Source: Pseudocalidococcus azoricus BACA0444
GTDB taxonomy: Bacteria; Cyanobacteriota; Cyanobacteriia; Thermosynechococcales; Thermosynechococcaceae
Length of the DNA stretch: 64,000 nt
Assembly: GCF_031729055.1 (NCBI RefSeq)
Contig: NZ_JAVMIP010000009.1
Span: 53,228-117,227 of the forward strand
Reading direction: 5' to 3'
Under the pieces are notes generated by a model. It searched no databases, had not been told where the DNA came from, and saw nothing but the letters and a program-made list of their open reading frames with translations. Below are positions 39,590-48,550 of this stretch, one piece after another (the stretch's first letter is position 1; each line of letters begins with the position of its first letter). The position numbers were made by a program, and so were the translations under genes.

Positions 39590-40163
39590 GGCAACTACCA
39601 AGTTTCCCCGCATTCAGCCATTCTCCTTAACAGGTGTGGTGACAGCCTTTGATGAAGAAAAGGGCCCCTATCCTAAGGTGATATATCTTAAGCACAATGA
39701 AGAAATTTATCGCATTAAACTGACCAAACTAGCTCGCAAATCCCTCCAGCAGCCTCCAGGCCTGGAAGCCATTATCCAAGTCTCCGGGGAACGGGAATAT
39801 AAACCGGAAAACAATCAATTTCGCTATAAAGCCCACGATTGCCAAATTGTTGCCCAACCCCCAGAAAAAATCCTCTCTCTAGAGACAGGAGTCTCCGGGG
39901 AGAAGGGAGTGAGTCAACCTAGAAAAATCTTAATTTGTCAAAAATCTAACTGTTGTCGCCGCGGTGGTACCGTAATCTGGGACGAGTTAACCCAAGAAAT
40001 TGCCGCCCAAGGCCTGGAAGGACAAATTACCCTCAAAGCAGTCGGGTGTATTGGGGAATGTAAACGGGGACCAGCCCTAGTGGTGATGCCGAGCAAAAGT
40101 CGTTTTACCCATGTCACCCCCAGCCAAGTTCCCCAATTACTCGCCGCCTGCACAATGCACTAG
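39588..40163 (+). CDS. (2Fe-2S) ferredoxin-domain protein
   Basis: 191 residues. The N-terminal ~85 residues form a small beta-rich domain (FSLTGVVTAFDEEKGPYPKVIYL). The C-terminal domain has CQKSNCCRRGG and VGCIGECKRGP, the four-cysteine pattern of thioredoxin-like 2Fe-2S ferredoxins. It probably carries electrons in the cytosol; partner unknown. Its neighbour dps converges from the right. The translation start lies inside an AT palindrome. Confidence 0.8.
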   Translation: MATTKFPRIQPFSLTGVVTAFDEEKGPYPKVIYLKHNEEIYRIKLTKLARKSLQQPPGLEAIIQVSGEREYKPENNQFRYKAHDCQIVAQPPEKILSLETGVSGEKGVSQPRKILICQKSNCCRRGGTVIWDELTQEIAAQGLEGQITLKAVGCIGECKRGPALVVMPSKSRFTHVTPSQVPQLLAACTMH

Positions 40164-40168
40164 CAATC

Positions 40169-40699
40169 CTAGGCTTTCAGACTGTCTGCGGCCAAGAAAT
40201 GGGCCAAATGGTAGGCCCGCTCTTCCGTCTTGAGCAAAATCTGATCGTACAAATAGGCAGTGGCTCGATCACCCAAGGTTTCGGCTTGGGCGGCCTGTTG
40301 ACGCAGAATTTGGAGCAGGGATTGTTCTGCCAATAAATCATGGTTGATCATCTCCCGGCAGCTAAAGGCATGACTGGGTTCCGGAGTAAAGCAGCATAAC
40401 TCTGCCAATTGCATAAAGTTAGCCGCTGGAATTCCCCCCAGGCCATTGAGTCGCTCACCCAAATCATGGACATGGCCCTGGACAGCTTCGTAGCAATCTT
40501 GGAAAAATTCATGCAACTGATAGAATTCAGCTCCCTCAACAACAAAATGATGCTTTTGATATTGCAGATACAAGGCCTGGAAACTAGCCAAAAGCCGATT
40601 CATGCCTTCACAGACTGGAGTGGTAGAGGCCAGATCCAGTAGCACAACATTTTCAGCAATGACCCCAAAATCCTGGCGAGGTTGAGTCGTAGTTGTCAT
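40169..40699 (-). CDS. dps: Dps-family ferritin-like protein
   Basis: 176 residues. [20 protein letters not shown] and [14 protein letters not shown] hold the inter-subunit ferroxidase ligands (His, His, Asp, Glu) of Dps. Dps dodecamers oxidise and store iron and protect DNA. A N-terminal tail of about 25 residues precedes the core. It ends five bases from the 2Fe-2S gene, giving an iron-related convergent pair. Confidence 0.9.
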   Translation of the reverse strand: MTTTTQPRQDFGVIAENVVLLDLASTTPVCEGMNRLLASFQALYLQYQKHHFVVEGAEFYQLHEFFQDCYEAVQGHVHDLGERLNGLGGIPAANFMQLAELCCFTPEPSHAFSCREMINHDLLAEQSLLQILRQQAAQAETLGDRATAYLYDQILLKTEERAYHLAHFLAADSLKA

Positions 40700-41149
40700 G
40701 GCAGTCTCTCAAATTTAAAGTTAGAGGTTAGTCAGCATCTCACTGCGCCGGGCAAGGAACCAGAAGTAGGTTATGGGCACAGGATATCAAAGTTTCCAAA
40801 TTGATAATCCAGCAGAAAACCCTTGCCAATCGCAATAACCTTAGTTTATTGATAACACAATTAACCGCGGTTAGTCGTCCATTCTGCCAGGAAGTTTTCA
40901 GGACTGGACAGGTAATTGGGAAGATTTCTAAGTTTGCTGGATGTCTTTATTGCTATATAATATCAATAAATTGGTGGTCAGTTGACTTATCCTCGGGTGA
41001 TCCTGGAGCCGGTCTTAGCCTTATTCATTAGGGATTAAGTAGTTTTAGCCTAGGGAGAACCTCTATCGTCTAAGGTTTTTGCAAAAAAGTAGCATTTTCT
41101 AGAATTGATTGGATTTTTCAAATTTATCTTTGGAGGATTATTCGGCCCC
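40700..41149. other. Intergenic region with 12-bp palindrome
   Basis: About 450 bases between dps and a small conserved gene, both reading away. TAACCGCGGTTA (40862-40873) is a perfect 12-bp palindrome about 165 bases upstream of dps. A 76-codon open frame at 40801 has no family features, codon pattern or RBS and is not called. Nothing else is seen. Confidence 0.4.
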
Positions 41150-41422
41150 ATGCAATCCCACTCCCACGCCCATCATGATTTCTCCGAAACAACTCGGCAT
41201 ATTATTGCGGTTCGCTGGGATCATCGCTGGCCCATCTACCATCGGCTTTCTGGTTTGGGGATTCGCTGTTGGTGTACTCCCTATCAACCCCTCCAGGTAG
41301 AAATTCCCTCCCCAGCCGTTGCCATTCAAATCTGGAGCGTGATCCGCCAACTGACTACCTCTCGTCAAGAGCAAGCCGCTTGGTTAGGGCAGTGCTGGCA
41401 GCTTTCTCCCATTGAGTCTTAG
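41150..41422 (+). CDS. Small conserved cyanobacterial protein
   Basis: 90 residues from ATG 41150 (GGAGG about 14 bases upstream; an upstream ATG at 41105 adds 15). MQSHSHAHHDF, IIAVRWDHRWPIYHRL, CWCTPYQPLQVEI and a final helix with AAWLGQCWQL. I recall similar short proteins across cyanobacteria, usually annotated hypothetical; the role is unknown. No signal peptide. Confidence 0.55.
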   Translation: MQSHSHAHHDFSETTRHIIAVRWDHRWPIYHRLSGLGIRCWCTPYQPLQVEIPSPAVAIQIWSVIRQLTTSRQEQAAWLGQCWQLSPIES

Positions 41423-41546
41423 GGCAAGTCTATAAAATTTAGCCTAGAGGGATTTAGTGTCACTCAAACCCTAGAAAGAACTCCTTCTCAACATTCCGGC
41501 CTGGTACTATCAACACCCTCTATGGATAACCTTAAGGGGTTCCGGC

Positions 41547-42185
41547 CTAGGTGAGGGGATTGCAAGTGCGTGGGGGCAATTCCGAACCCGCATTGTAGAG
41601 ATAAAACGAGCCTACATCTAAGACGGCATTCCGGTAGCGAATCTCACCCAGTAAGGGCTGTTTATCCTTGTCGCCCTCTTTTCCACCGGTGAGATCAATG
41701 GCCTGATTTCGACTGTCATTAATGCCATAGGGAACAAGCTGGAGGGCATAGCCCTGTTGGGGATTAACAATAAATTTGCGAACTTCCACCTCGGCCACCT
41801 TCAAGAAGGGAGCCAATTGTCGATATTCAGAGGTTGGTGAGAGAGAACTGAGTAAGTAGTTTATGGGTAATGTTCCAGTTGTGGAAGCAAGCCCGGAAAT
41901 TGTGCTTTGATTTATAGTTCCAGCTAAACACCAAGAAACGGCAGCAGTCGGATTTTCCCGGTAGGTTCCGATCACTTTATTGCCTTGTTTGGTGAAGATA
42001 AAACAGGTGCCACTGGGCTGGCCCGCCGGTAATGCAGTTGGGGGTTGGCTACAAACGCGGTAATTACCATCAGGCAAAGCGGCAATGGTTTCCACGGCCT
42101 GGGCGGCTGGACTGCCAAGGAAGATTGTTAGCAGGCTTGTTGTCACTAAAGGAATGCCGAAGCGCAATGATGGCAGCATTTCCAT
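41547..42185 (-). CDS. Exported hypothetical protein
   Basis: 212 residues with a clear signal peptide (positive start, hydrophobic core to about residue 25, cleavage near AQA|VE). The mature part has DGNYRVCSQPP, GTCFIFTKQGNKVIGTYRE and a Cys near the C-terminus. Family not recognised. It is transcribed alone. Confidence 0.6.
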   Translation of the reverse strand: MEMLPSLRFGIPLVTTSLLTIFLGSPAAQAVETIAALPDGNYRVCSQPPTALPAGQPSGTCFIFTKQGNKVIGTYRENPTAAVSWCLAGTINQSTISGLASTTGTLPINYLLSSLSPTSEYRQLAPFLKVAEVEVRKFIVNPQQGYALQLVPYGINDSRNQAIDLTGGKEGDKDKQPLLGEIRYRNAVLDVGSFYLYNAGSELPPRTCNPLT

Positions 42186-42496
42186 TCCCCTAACCTTAAG
42201 TTAAAACTCTATCATCCCCTAGTGAACATCAATCCCTTTCCAAAGCCAAGACAACTTGTGCCAGTTTCCGTGGCTCAATGATTGCCTGTGCCAATTTTTT
42301 GCACCTGTGCCAATTAACCGAAATGGTCTGACATAAATTGTAATCTGATCATGATCTGGGAATACTGTTAACTAGTCACTGTGCATAGGCTAGTTTCCAG
42401 TGCGTAAAGTTAGGTGTGCCTTGAGTATCCCATTGGCTGGATAGATGGCCGACACGATTAAGTTTGGTGTGGAATTAGGGTGTGAGGATTACGAAA
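42186..42496. other. Divergent promoter region with TGTGCCA repeats
   Basis: About 310 bases between two divergent genes. TGTGCCAGTT (42257-42266), TGTGCCAATT (42287-42296) and TGTGCCAATT (42306-42315) are direct repeats with start-to-start spacings of 30 and 19 bases, possibly an operator array. No gene seen. Confidence 0.4.
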
Positions 42497-43180
42497 ATGT
42501 TGAGAAAAATTAGCTCTGCCTTGGTGCTGGGCCTGGTGACAAGCCACTTAGTGGGCTGTGGTGGTGGAGGGGAACCCGAATCAACGGCAATTAGTCCGCC
42601 CCCCTTACCCACTCCATCGCCCCCTGCCCCAGAAACTCCCCCGGCAGCTGGTGTTGGCCCCTCAGTTTTAGGAAATCTCACCCCGCCAACCAATCCCCAA
42701 ATGCGGGTGAAAACTATTGCCCAGGCCAAGGATGTAGGTCGCCCCAATCCCTTTAGTAGCGTTAGTCCGGCAGCCGCTCCCCCTGGATTGAATACCCAAG
42801 ATGCTCCCTTACCGGCCCCGATTCAGTTTGTTCCTGTATCCCAAATTAATCAGCGGCTGGCGGAAATCCTCCCCCCTTCGGCCCTGCCCCCAGGCCGAGT
42901 TCCCGCGGCTCCCTTACCTCCGCCTAAAGATGCCCAGGGTGTGCAGTTATTTGGTGTGGCGGTGGTTGGTGGGATTCCCCAGGCCATTATTCAGGCCCCT
43001 GGTGAAGTCGTAAGCCGCACTGTCCGGGTGGGAGATACCTTAGCTAATGGGGTACGAGTGACCAGCATTTTAGCCTATGGCTCCAATCCGGCCATTGTTT
43101 TAGAGCAGTTTGGGCAACAGGTGACTGTGGGTATTGGCCAGGCCCAGGCTAGCGCAGCCAGCAATAACGCTCCCCTCTAA
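42497..43180 (+). CDS. Proline-rich lipoprotein
   Basis: 227 residues from ATG 42497 with GAGG nine bases upstream. A lipobox LVGC at residues 18-21 directs lipid attachment of the Cys. The next 60 residues are Pro-rich (PPLPTPSPPAPETPPA). A folded C-terminal domain has GVQLFGVAVVGG, RTVRVGDTLANGVRV and GQQVTVGIGQ, resembling periplasmic PilP/GspC-like modules that bind partner proteins; this is a resemblance, not a firm match. Confidence 0.65.
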   Translation: MLRKISSALVLGLVTSHLVGCGGGGEPESTAISPPPLPTPSPPAPETPPAAGVGPSVLGNLTPPTNPQMRVKTIAQAKDVGRPNPFSSVSPAAAPPGLNTQDAPLPAPIQFVPVSQINQRLAEILPPSALPPGRVPAAPLPPPKDAQGVQLFGVAVVGGIPQAIIQAPGEVVSRTVRVGDTLANGVRVTSILAYGSNPAIVLEQFGQQVTVGIGQAQASAASNNAPL

Positions 43181-43193
43181 GCTGGGATTTCAG

Positions 43194-44102
43194 CTATGGG
43201 CTGGGTGGTCTCTCAAGGCAGATGGGGCCAAGGGCAAGGCGGCGAAAATCTTGGAGGAGTTGGCGGCCAGTCCGTTCGTTGTCCTTTTGAAAACGCTGGG
43301 TAGCTAGATAAACAATATATTCTTCCCCCGAACGTTCCCCGAGGCTGGCCTGATAGCGGTTTAGCAAACGGGGGGCCTGGTTTAAGTCCTGCAATAAGTC
43401 CACCAGAGCGGCTGCAACCCGTTGATTGTCATAGGCCGCTTCGCCAATATCATCACAAATGGCTAACTTGATGGCGGCATTTTGATCTTTGAGGTTTGCA
43501 GGCAAGACCCCAGGGGCATCTAACAGTTCCAGTTGATCGGAAATGCGGATCCAGCGGAGTTGACGAGTCACCCCAGGCCGGGCGGCACTAGCAGCAATTT
43601 TTCGTTTCAGTAAGCGATTAATCAAGGCAGACTTACCGACATTGGGAAACCCTAACACCACGGCTCGTACCGGCCGGGGATTCATGCCTCGGAGTTTGCG
43701 CCGTTCATTAATTGTCACCCCTGCGGCCTGGGCAGCTTTGAAAATGGCCATCACCCCATCACCAGTTTGCCCATTGGCGCAATAGGGACTCTCCCCTTGG
43801 GCCCGAAACCAGGCCTGCCATTGTTCCCGCTCCCAGGGGCTAATCATATCCACACGATTCAGAATCAGCAGCCGTGGTTTTGTCCCAATCCAGGCCGGAA
43901 TTTGGGGGTGAAAACTTGCTAAAGGGATCCGGGCATCCCGAACTTCTAAGACTACATCTACCCGGCTGAGTTGTTCCTGGAGGGCTTTTTCAGCTTTGGC
44001 AATATGCCCGGGATACCACTGAATCAAGGGAGTGGCGACAACCCCCCGCTCAATCCGGGCTAATTGGTCTAGGTCAAGTTCAGACTTGGGTTTGCGGGGC
44101 AT
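43194..44102 (-). CDS. rbgA: Ribosome biogenesis GTPase YlqF/RbgA
   Basis: 302 residues. The GTPase motifs come in the circularly permuted order: LNRVDMI (G4-like), then GFPNVGKSALINRL (G1), PGVTRQ (G2) and LLDAPGVL (G3). IQWYPGHIAKAEK at the start is the family signature. It acts in late 50S subunit assembly. No operon partner is obvious. Confidence 0.93.
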   Translation of the reverse strand: MPRKPKSELDLDQLARIERGVVATPLIQWYPGHIAKAEKALQEQLSRVDVVLEVRDARIPLASFHPQIPAWIGTKPRLLILNRVDMISPWEREQWQAWFRAQGESPYCANGQTGDGVMAIFKAAQAAGVTINERRKLRGMNPRPVRAVVLGFPNVGKSALINRLLKRKIAASAARPGVTRQLRWIRISDQLELLDAPGVLPANLKDQNAAIKLAICDDIGEAAYDNQRVAAALVDLLQDLNQAPRLLNRYQASLGERSGEEYIVYLATQRFQKDNERTGRQLLQDFRRLALGPICLERPPSP

Positions 44103-44138
44103 GGGTCTAGGCTCATGAGCATTAAAACTGTTACGGAC

Positions 44139-44798
44139 TTATTGCACCGTGGGCCGGCGACCATTTCCCCCTGTGACAAAGGTAATCGGTTGCTGATTGT
44201 TTAACGGCTCCCAGCCCACATCAAACCCCTGTTGCCAGGCCACAGTCCGGGCGGCCCGAAAACAATCAAAACTATCGGGACGGACAAAAAATAACAGGGC
44301 ATCGGTTTGGGGACGGAGTTGATTTAGGGTTTGGCGAAAGACGGAATTGGCCTGGCCAACTCGCTCTGGGGTCTCTCCAGCAAAGGGATCGAGGGGTTGA
44401 TAGCGGGTTTGCAGAATCGGCTGCCCCTGATACTCAAAAACAGAGAGCCTGGCCTGGTAATAGCGAGTGTTGACCTCGAAGTTATTCAGTTGACTAAAGA
44501 CCATGAGGGGATCGCCGAGGGAGGTAGCACTTAACAACCGCACCTGCTTTTCCATCGCAACTTCAACTTTATTGGCCTCCAGAGGAGTTGCCCGATTCTC
44601 CCGACATTCGACAAAACTGATGCTTTTCTTACTTTCGCGAGCCAAGGGAGTCCGAATCAAAGCAGGGGCCTCGGCCGCCATTAAGCTGGCAAATAAACAG
44701 ACAAAAATTAACACCCCAACCGTATTGGTCAGCACATCCATAAAAGAGTCTAGGTTTTGGGCCGGGGGTTGAACCTTCCGGTAAATACGCCGTCTCAT
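44139..44798 (-). CDS. ExbD/MotB-like single-pass membrane protein
   Basis: 219 residues. RRRIYRKVQPP, then NLDSFMDVLTNTVGVLIFVC, an N-terminal membrane helix preceded by an acidic DSFMDVLTN motif as in ExbD/TolR-like or related ion-channel partners. The C-terminal ~150 residues are periplasmic with no peptidoglycan-binding motif seen. No MotA/ExbB-like partner is adjacent. Function is inferred only from the N-terminal resemblance. Confidence 0.5.
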   Translation of the reverse strand: MRRRIYRKVQPPAQNLDSFMDVLTNTVGVLIFVCLFASLMAAEAPALIRTPLARESKKSISFVECRENRATPLEANKVEVAMEKQVRLLSATSLGDPLMVFSQLNNFEVNTRYYQARLSVFEYQGQPILQTRYQPLDPFAGETPERVGQANSVFRQTLNQLRPQTDALLFFVRPDSFDCFRAARTVAWQQGFDVGWEPLNNQQPITFVTGGNGRRPTVQ

Positions 44799-44979
44799 GG
44801 GTCAATATCTCTCGCCTTAGCCATGAAGAAAAACACTGTGGATTAATGCCGAGGACTGCCAGACGATCCTGCTTCAATCTTACTGGTTTTGTCTCAGCCG
44901 TTTTCTGAAGCACCCATGCTTCCTCAGACCAGAGGACTTTGCGGTAAACGGGTTGGCCCAGGCCTGGGGCGCGTTCAGC

Positions 44980-46377
44980 CTAGTCTGTGACGGATAAAAC
45001 AATCAGGGTCATATCATCCTGTTCCTCTTTGACCGGGCCGGTAAATTGGCTCACTGTTGTAAAAATATGTTCTAAAACCCGATCGGGAGAGAGTGCTAAC
45101 TGACAGGCCTGGCGGAGGGCGGCTTGGAGGCGAAACTCTTCAAAACGTTCCCGCTGCGGATTCTCAGCCTCGGTAATCCCATCGGTATAAAAAATAATTC
45201 GATCCCCCGGCTCCAATTGCACCGCCACTTCCTGGTATTGGGCCCGCCCATCTAAACCAATCAACATCCCATAGGTATCTAATCGGCGGACGGATGCTGT
45301 TCTGGCCTGCCAGAGGAGGGGAGGTAAATGGGCGGCATTACTGTAGGAGAGGATGCGGGTCTGGGGATTATATTCCGCATAAAACAAGGTGACAAAGCGG
45401 TGGGAGTTTTCCAAATCCGGCTGCATGGCCCGATTTAAGTGCTGCATAATCCGGCTGGGACGATGGCCATTCAAGGCTTCCGCTCGCAACATGCCCCGGG
45501 TCATGGTCATAATTAGGCCGGCTGGAACTCCTTTACCCATGACATCCCCAACGGCAATGCCCCACCGTCCCTGGGCTATGGTGTTGTGGTCTCCCTGGCC
45601 ATAGGTGATTGGAATAAAGTCATAATAATCACCGCCAACCCAACTGGCTGTGCGACAGGCCGCAGCTAATTCCAGGCCGCGAATCTCTGGGCAATGGCTG
45701 GGGAGGAGATTTTTTTGAATTTCCGCGCCAATTTCCAGTTCTCGGTCTAGGCGTTGCCGTTCTCGAAGTTTGACCGCCAGTTCATCGTTAGCAATGGCCA
45801 TCGCGGTTTGATCGGCAATCACCTGCATCAGATGTTGGCGGGTTTCTGACCAGTCATAGGTGGGAGCTTGGGTAAAAATGTAAAGCCGGCCCCGTTCCCG
45901 GAGTTGGGAATCCTTGACGAGAATACTGGTGCCAAAAAATCTAATCCCTGGGGGGATCCGGGCGGCCAGTTGGGCATCCAGTTGGCTTTCCAGGGAGTCT
46001 TGGGCATGGGTCGGATCCACATTGGCCAGGCCATTGGCGAGGGTACGGGTCGCTGTTTCCAGGGCTGAGCGAATATTCGGGCATTGATCACTGGCATGGC
46101 AGTGGAGTTGTTCGAGACGCACCTGTCCATCAGCCCGAAAGAGGACTAAGGCGGTGGCATCGGCTTCTGTGACCCGCGAGGTAATTAAGGGAATCAGTTC
46201 AAAAAATTGGTTGAGATTGTTGAGGGTACGCAGCGCAAAACTGAGGGAGGCTAAGAGTTCTTGAATTTTGCTATTTTCCCGTTGCAGGCGCGCCACCAGT
46301 TGCTTGAGGGCTAAAACCGGGCCTGGGGAGGGTTGCAGCAGGGTGGATAATGATGCTGGGGGGACAGTCGTGGTCAT
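44980..46377 (-). CDS. SpoIIE/PP2C-type serine phosphatase with GAF domain
   Basis: 465 residues from ATG 46377 (a TTG at 46425 adds 16). Residues about 40-195 form a GAF domain. A linker helix (LRERQRLDRELEIGAEIQKNL) joins the SpoIIE domain with WVGGDYYDFIPI, GDVMGKGVPAGLIM, YTDGITEAEN and EEQDDMTLIVL (metal-binding Asp residues). Family members dephosphorylate anti-anti-sigma factors in partner-switching pathways; the partners are not in this window. Confidence 0.88.
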   Translation of the reverse strand: MTTTVPPASLSTLLQPSPGPVLALKQLVARLQRENSKIQELLASLSFALRTLNNLNQFFELIPLITSRVTEADATALVLFRADGQVRLEQLHCHASDQCPNIRSALETATRTLANGLANVDPTHAQDSLESQLDAQLAARIPPGIRFFGTSILVKDSQLRERGRLYIFTQAPTYDWSETRQHLMQVIADQTAMAIANDELAVKLRERQRLDRELEIGAEIQKNLLPSHCPEIRGLELAAACRTASWVGGDYYDFIPITYGQGDHNTIAQGRWGIAVGDVMGKGVPAGLIMTMTRGMLRAEALNGHRPSRIMQHLNRAMQPDLENSHRFVTLFYAEYNPQTRILSYSNAAHLPPLLWQARTASVRRLDTYGMLIGLDGRAQYQEVAVQLEPGDRIIFYTDGITEAENPQRERFEEFRLQAALRQACQLALSPDRVLEHIFTTVSQFTGPVKEEQDDMTLIVLSVTD

Positions 46378-46679
46378 GGAAAAAGACTCAGGCAAATTAG
46401 TATCCAAGGAATCGGACGCTCGCAAGTGAGGATCGGGCAGAGAATGCAGAGTGAATGCCGGAGGGGGACAGTGTGGCGAAAAAAATGGTCAATTTGACTT
46501 GATAGTGTAGCACCTCTGTTCTGGGAGAACCCGCCAAATCAGGCCCCGCAAATCTTAAGATTTTTAGGCTGGGTTAATTTGGGCTAAATCTTAAAGATTT
46601 CCTGACATGGGCCTGGATAAATTGACGGTATGATTCTGAGACATAATCACGCTCCCATCACATTTTAGGAGGATACCCC
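46378..46679. other. Intergenic region upstream of icd with twin palindromes
   Basis: About 300 bases between divergent genes. It holds AAATCTTAAGATTT (46550-46563) and AAATCTTAAAGATTT (46586-46600) with centres 36-37 bases apart, likely an operator pair for icd. See the separate regulatory entry. No gene is seen. Confidence 0.4.
46550..46600 (+). promoter_or_regulatory. Twin palindromes upstream of icd
   Basis: Two near-identical palindromes, AAATCTTAAGATTT and AAATCTTAAAGATTT, lie about 80-130 bases upstream of the icd start. The spacing, about 3.5 helical turns, is compatible with a repeat-bound repressor or activator. The sequence does not match the NtcA consensus (GTA-N8-TAC). The regulator is unknown. 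Confidence 0.45.
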
Positions 46680-47756
46680 GTGGCCCACGCAGTCACCTTA
46701 ATTCGCGGCGATGGAATTGGCCCTGAAGTTGCTTTAGCGACCCAAACTGCCTTGGATGCAACGGGAGTAGCTTTTGATTGGCACGTGGTTGATGCAGGCG
46801 TGGACATGATGGATAAATATGGGACACCCTTACCGGAGCACGTCCTAGACACAATTAAGGCCACTAAAACCGCTATCAAGGGGCCGATCACAACTCCTGT
46901 GGGGACAGGCTTTCGCTCGGTAAATGTGGAGATTCGGAAACGCCTAAATCTGTACGCCAACTTACGACCTGCGAAGTCTATTGTCGGGGTAAAAAGCTAT
47001 TTCCATGATATTGATCTGGTGATTGTCCGGGAAAACACCGAAGACCTCTATGCCGGGATTGAGTTTGACTACAGGACTCCGGAAGCCGCCAAAGCTAGGG
47101 CCTTTTTAAGTGAGTTATCTGGCAAGCTGATTCGGGATGATGCCGCCATTGGGGTCAAACCCATTTCCGTATTGGGGAGCCAAAAAATTGTTGATTTTGC
47201 CTTCAAGTATGCCCAGACCAATGGCCGCAAAAAAGTCACCGCAGTCCACAAAGCCAACATTATGAAATTTACCGATGGCTTATTTTTAGAGACAGCCCGG
47301 AAAATTGCCCCCAACTATCCAGAGCTAGAATTTGAAGATCGGATTGTGGACAATATGTGTATGCAGTTAATGCAAAAGCCGGAACTCTACGATGTCATGG
47401 TCATGCCCAACCTCTACGGCGATATTCTCTCGGATATGTGTGCTGGGATGATCGGGGGCCTGGGAATTGCACCAGGGGCCAATATTGGCGATGACTATGC
47501 GGTGTTTGAGGCCATTCACGGCTCGGCCCCGAAATATGCTGGCCAAAATAAAGCCAATCCGACCGCGTTGATTCTTTCCGGGGTGTTGATGTTGCAATAC
47601 CTAGGGGAAATGGAGGCGGCAAAACGGTTACAAGCGGCGGTGGAAAAAGTAATCGGCGAGAAGAAATTTGTCACTTATGATTTAATTCCCTCTGGCCAAA
47701 CCCCAGTCGGTACCCAGCAAATGGCCGAAGCGATTGCCCAGGAAGTACAACGTTAA
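46680..47756 (+). CDS. icd: Isocitrate dehydrogenase (short isocitrate/isopropylmalate type)
   Basis: 358 residues, GTG start with a strong AGGAGG seven bases upstream. [32 protein letters not shown] (Ser and Asn that bind isocitrate), [23 protein letters not shown] (metal Asp) and [15 protein letters not shown] (cofactor loop) fit isocitrate rather than isopropylmalate dehydrogenase. KY in the cofactor loop and the Tyr in VTYD match E. coli NADP determinants, but an Arg expected after it is Pro. Cofactor preference is therefore unsure. Shorter than classical cyanobacterial Icd (about 475). Confidence 0.85.
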   Translation: MAHAVTLIRGDGIGPEVALATQTALDATGVAFDWHVVDAGVDMMDKYGTPLPEHVLDTIKATKTAIKGPITTPVGTGFRSVNVEIRKRLNLYANLRPAKSIVGVKSYFHDIDLVIVRENTEDLYAGIEFDYRTPEAAKARAFLSELSGKLIRDDAAIGVKPISVLGSQKIVDFAFKYAQTNGRKKVTAVHKANIMKFTDGLFLETARKIAPNYPELEFEDRIVDNMCMQLMQKPELYDVMVMPNLYGDILSDMCAGMIGGLGIAPGANIGDDYAVFEAIHGSAPKYAGQNKANPTALILSGVLMLQYLGEMEAAKRLQAAVEKVIGEKKFVTYDLIPSGQTPVGTQQMAEAIAQEVQR

Positions 47757-47929
47757 GCGGGGCCTAGCGGTCATCGTATCTGAGCAGGCATCCGTACAAT
47801 GTTGCATTGGTAGTGCCAAGGGTATCTTTAAGTAAGACGCATCATCGACTGCTTATTTCACTGCCGTAGTAAAATAAGTAAATGTCGCAAAATTCTCTTG
47901 GCAGGGCTTTTCCTAGGGATATTGTTTGT

Positions 47930-48223
47930 ATGAAATTTTTAATTTCCGTACCAATTTTATCCATTGCTCTTTTTGTCCCAGGCCCAGTACTGGCGACCAG
48001 CTACCCCCCGGCATCAATACAAAAATTTATGGTTGATTGTACTCGAAGGTTTCAGAAACAGGCTCCTCCTGGTTTTGGTGGGCGTGGCACAGCTTTCTGC
48101 ACCTGCATGATTGAGGGAATTCAGGCAAAAATGAGCTTTAAGCAGTTTCAACGATTGGCCAGTAATCCAAATGATCCGGCTTTAAAACCAATTCAAAGGG
48201 GATGTATGTTTCATCTCTTTTAG
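47930..48223 (+). CDS. Small exported cysteine-containing protein
   Basis: 97 residues from ATG 47930 (an ATG at 47882 would add 16 and spoil the signal peptide). A signal peptide, MKFLISVPILSIALFVPGPVLA, cleaves near VLA|TSY. The mature part has four Cys (VDCTRRF, AFCTCMIEGIQ, RGCMF). It is a small periplasmic protein of unknown function. Confidence 0.6.
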   Translation: MKFLISVPILSIALFVPGPVLATSYPPASIQKFMVDCTRRFQKQAPPGFGGRGTAFCTCMIEGIQAKMSFKQFQRLASNPNDPALKPIQRGCMFHLF

Positions 48224-48550
48224 ACCCAATTAATTCTTGGTAATGCTGATTTAATTGATTAGGTCGTTCCGAAAAAGTAATGTTCAACGCTTCACAGACT
48301 CTTTTTATACCCTAGTCTCTAATATGTCCCTACAAAATAGCTATTGAGCCATCAAGACAAGCATAATCAACAAACTCTTGAATTGAATCAAAGGTATTTA
48401 GGTATTTCTATAACGAATGATAAATTGTGCGTCTGAATAATTTATTATTTTTCTCTGGAATTATAGCATTAAGGCTGTACTTCAAGAAATTGGAGGAATT
48501 AGACCTCTTTTAGTGATAATTAAGGGGTGATCTACCCAAAGGACAAGTGC
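48224..48550. other. AT-rich intergenic region before mtnA
   Basis: About 330 AT-rich bases. On the minus strand, a short broken frame near 48330-48440 might be a transposase remnant, but I cannot support it. The mtnA promoter should be at the right end. No gene or RNA is seen. Confidence 0.35.

Noticed and set aside
40801..41031. 76-codon plus-strand open frame upstream of the small conserved gene
   Set aside because: No RBS, no family features and unlikely composition; it lies in the dps promoter region.
44951..44970. CCAGGCCTGG copies as terminators
   Set aside because: The palindrome occurs mostly inside genes and is not followed by T runs, so it is treated as a repeated sequence, not a terminator.
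48330..48440. Possible transposase remnant on the minus strand
   Set aside because: Short, broken frames with only loose resemblance; not enough to call.
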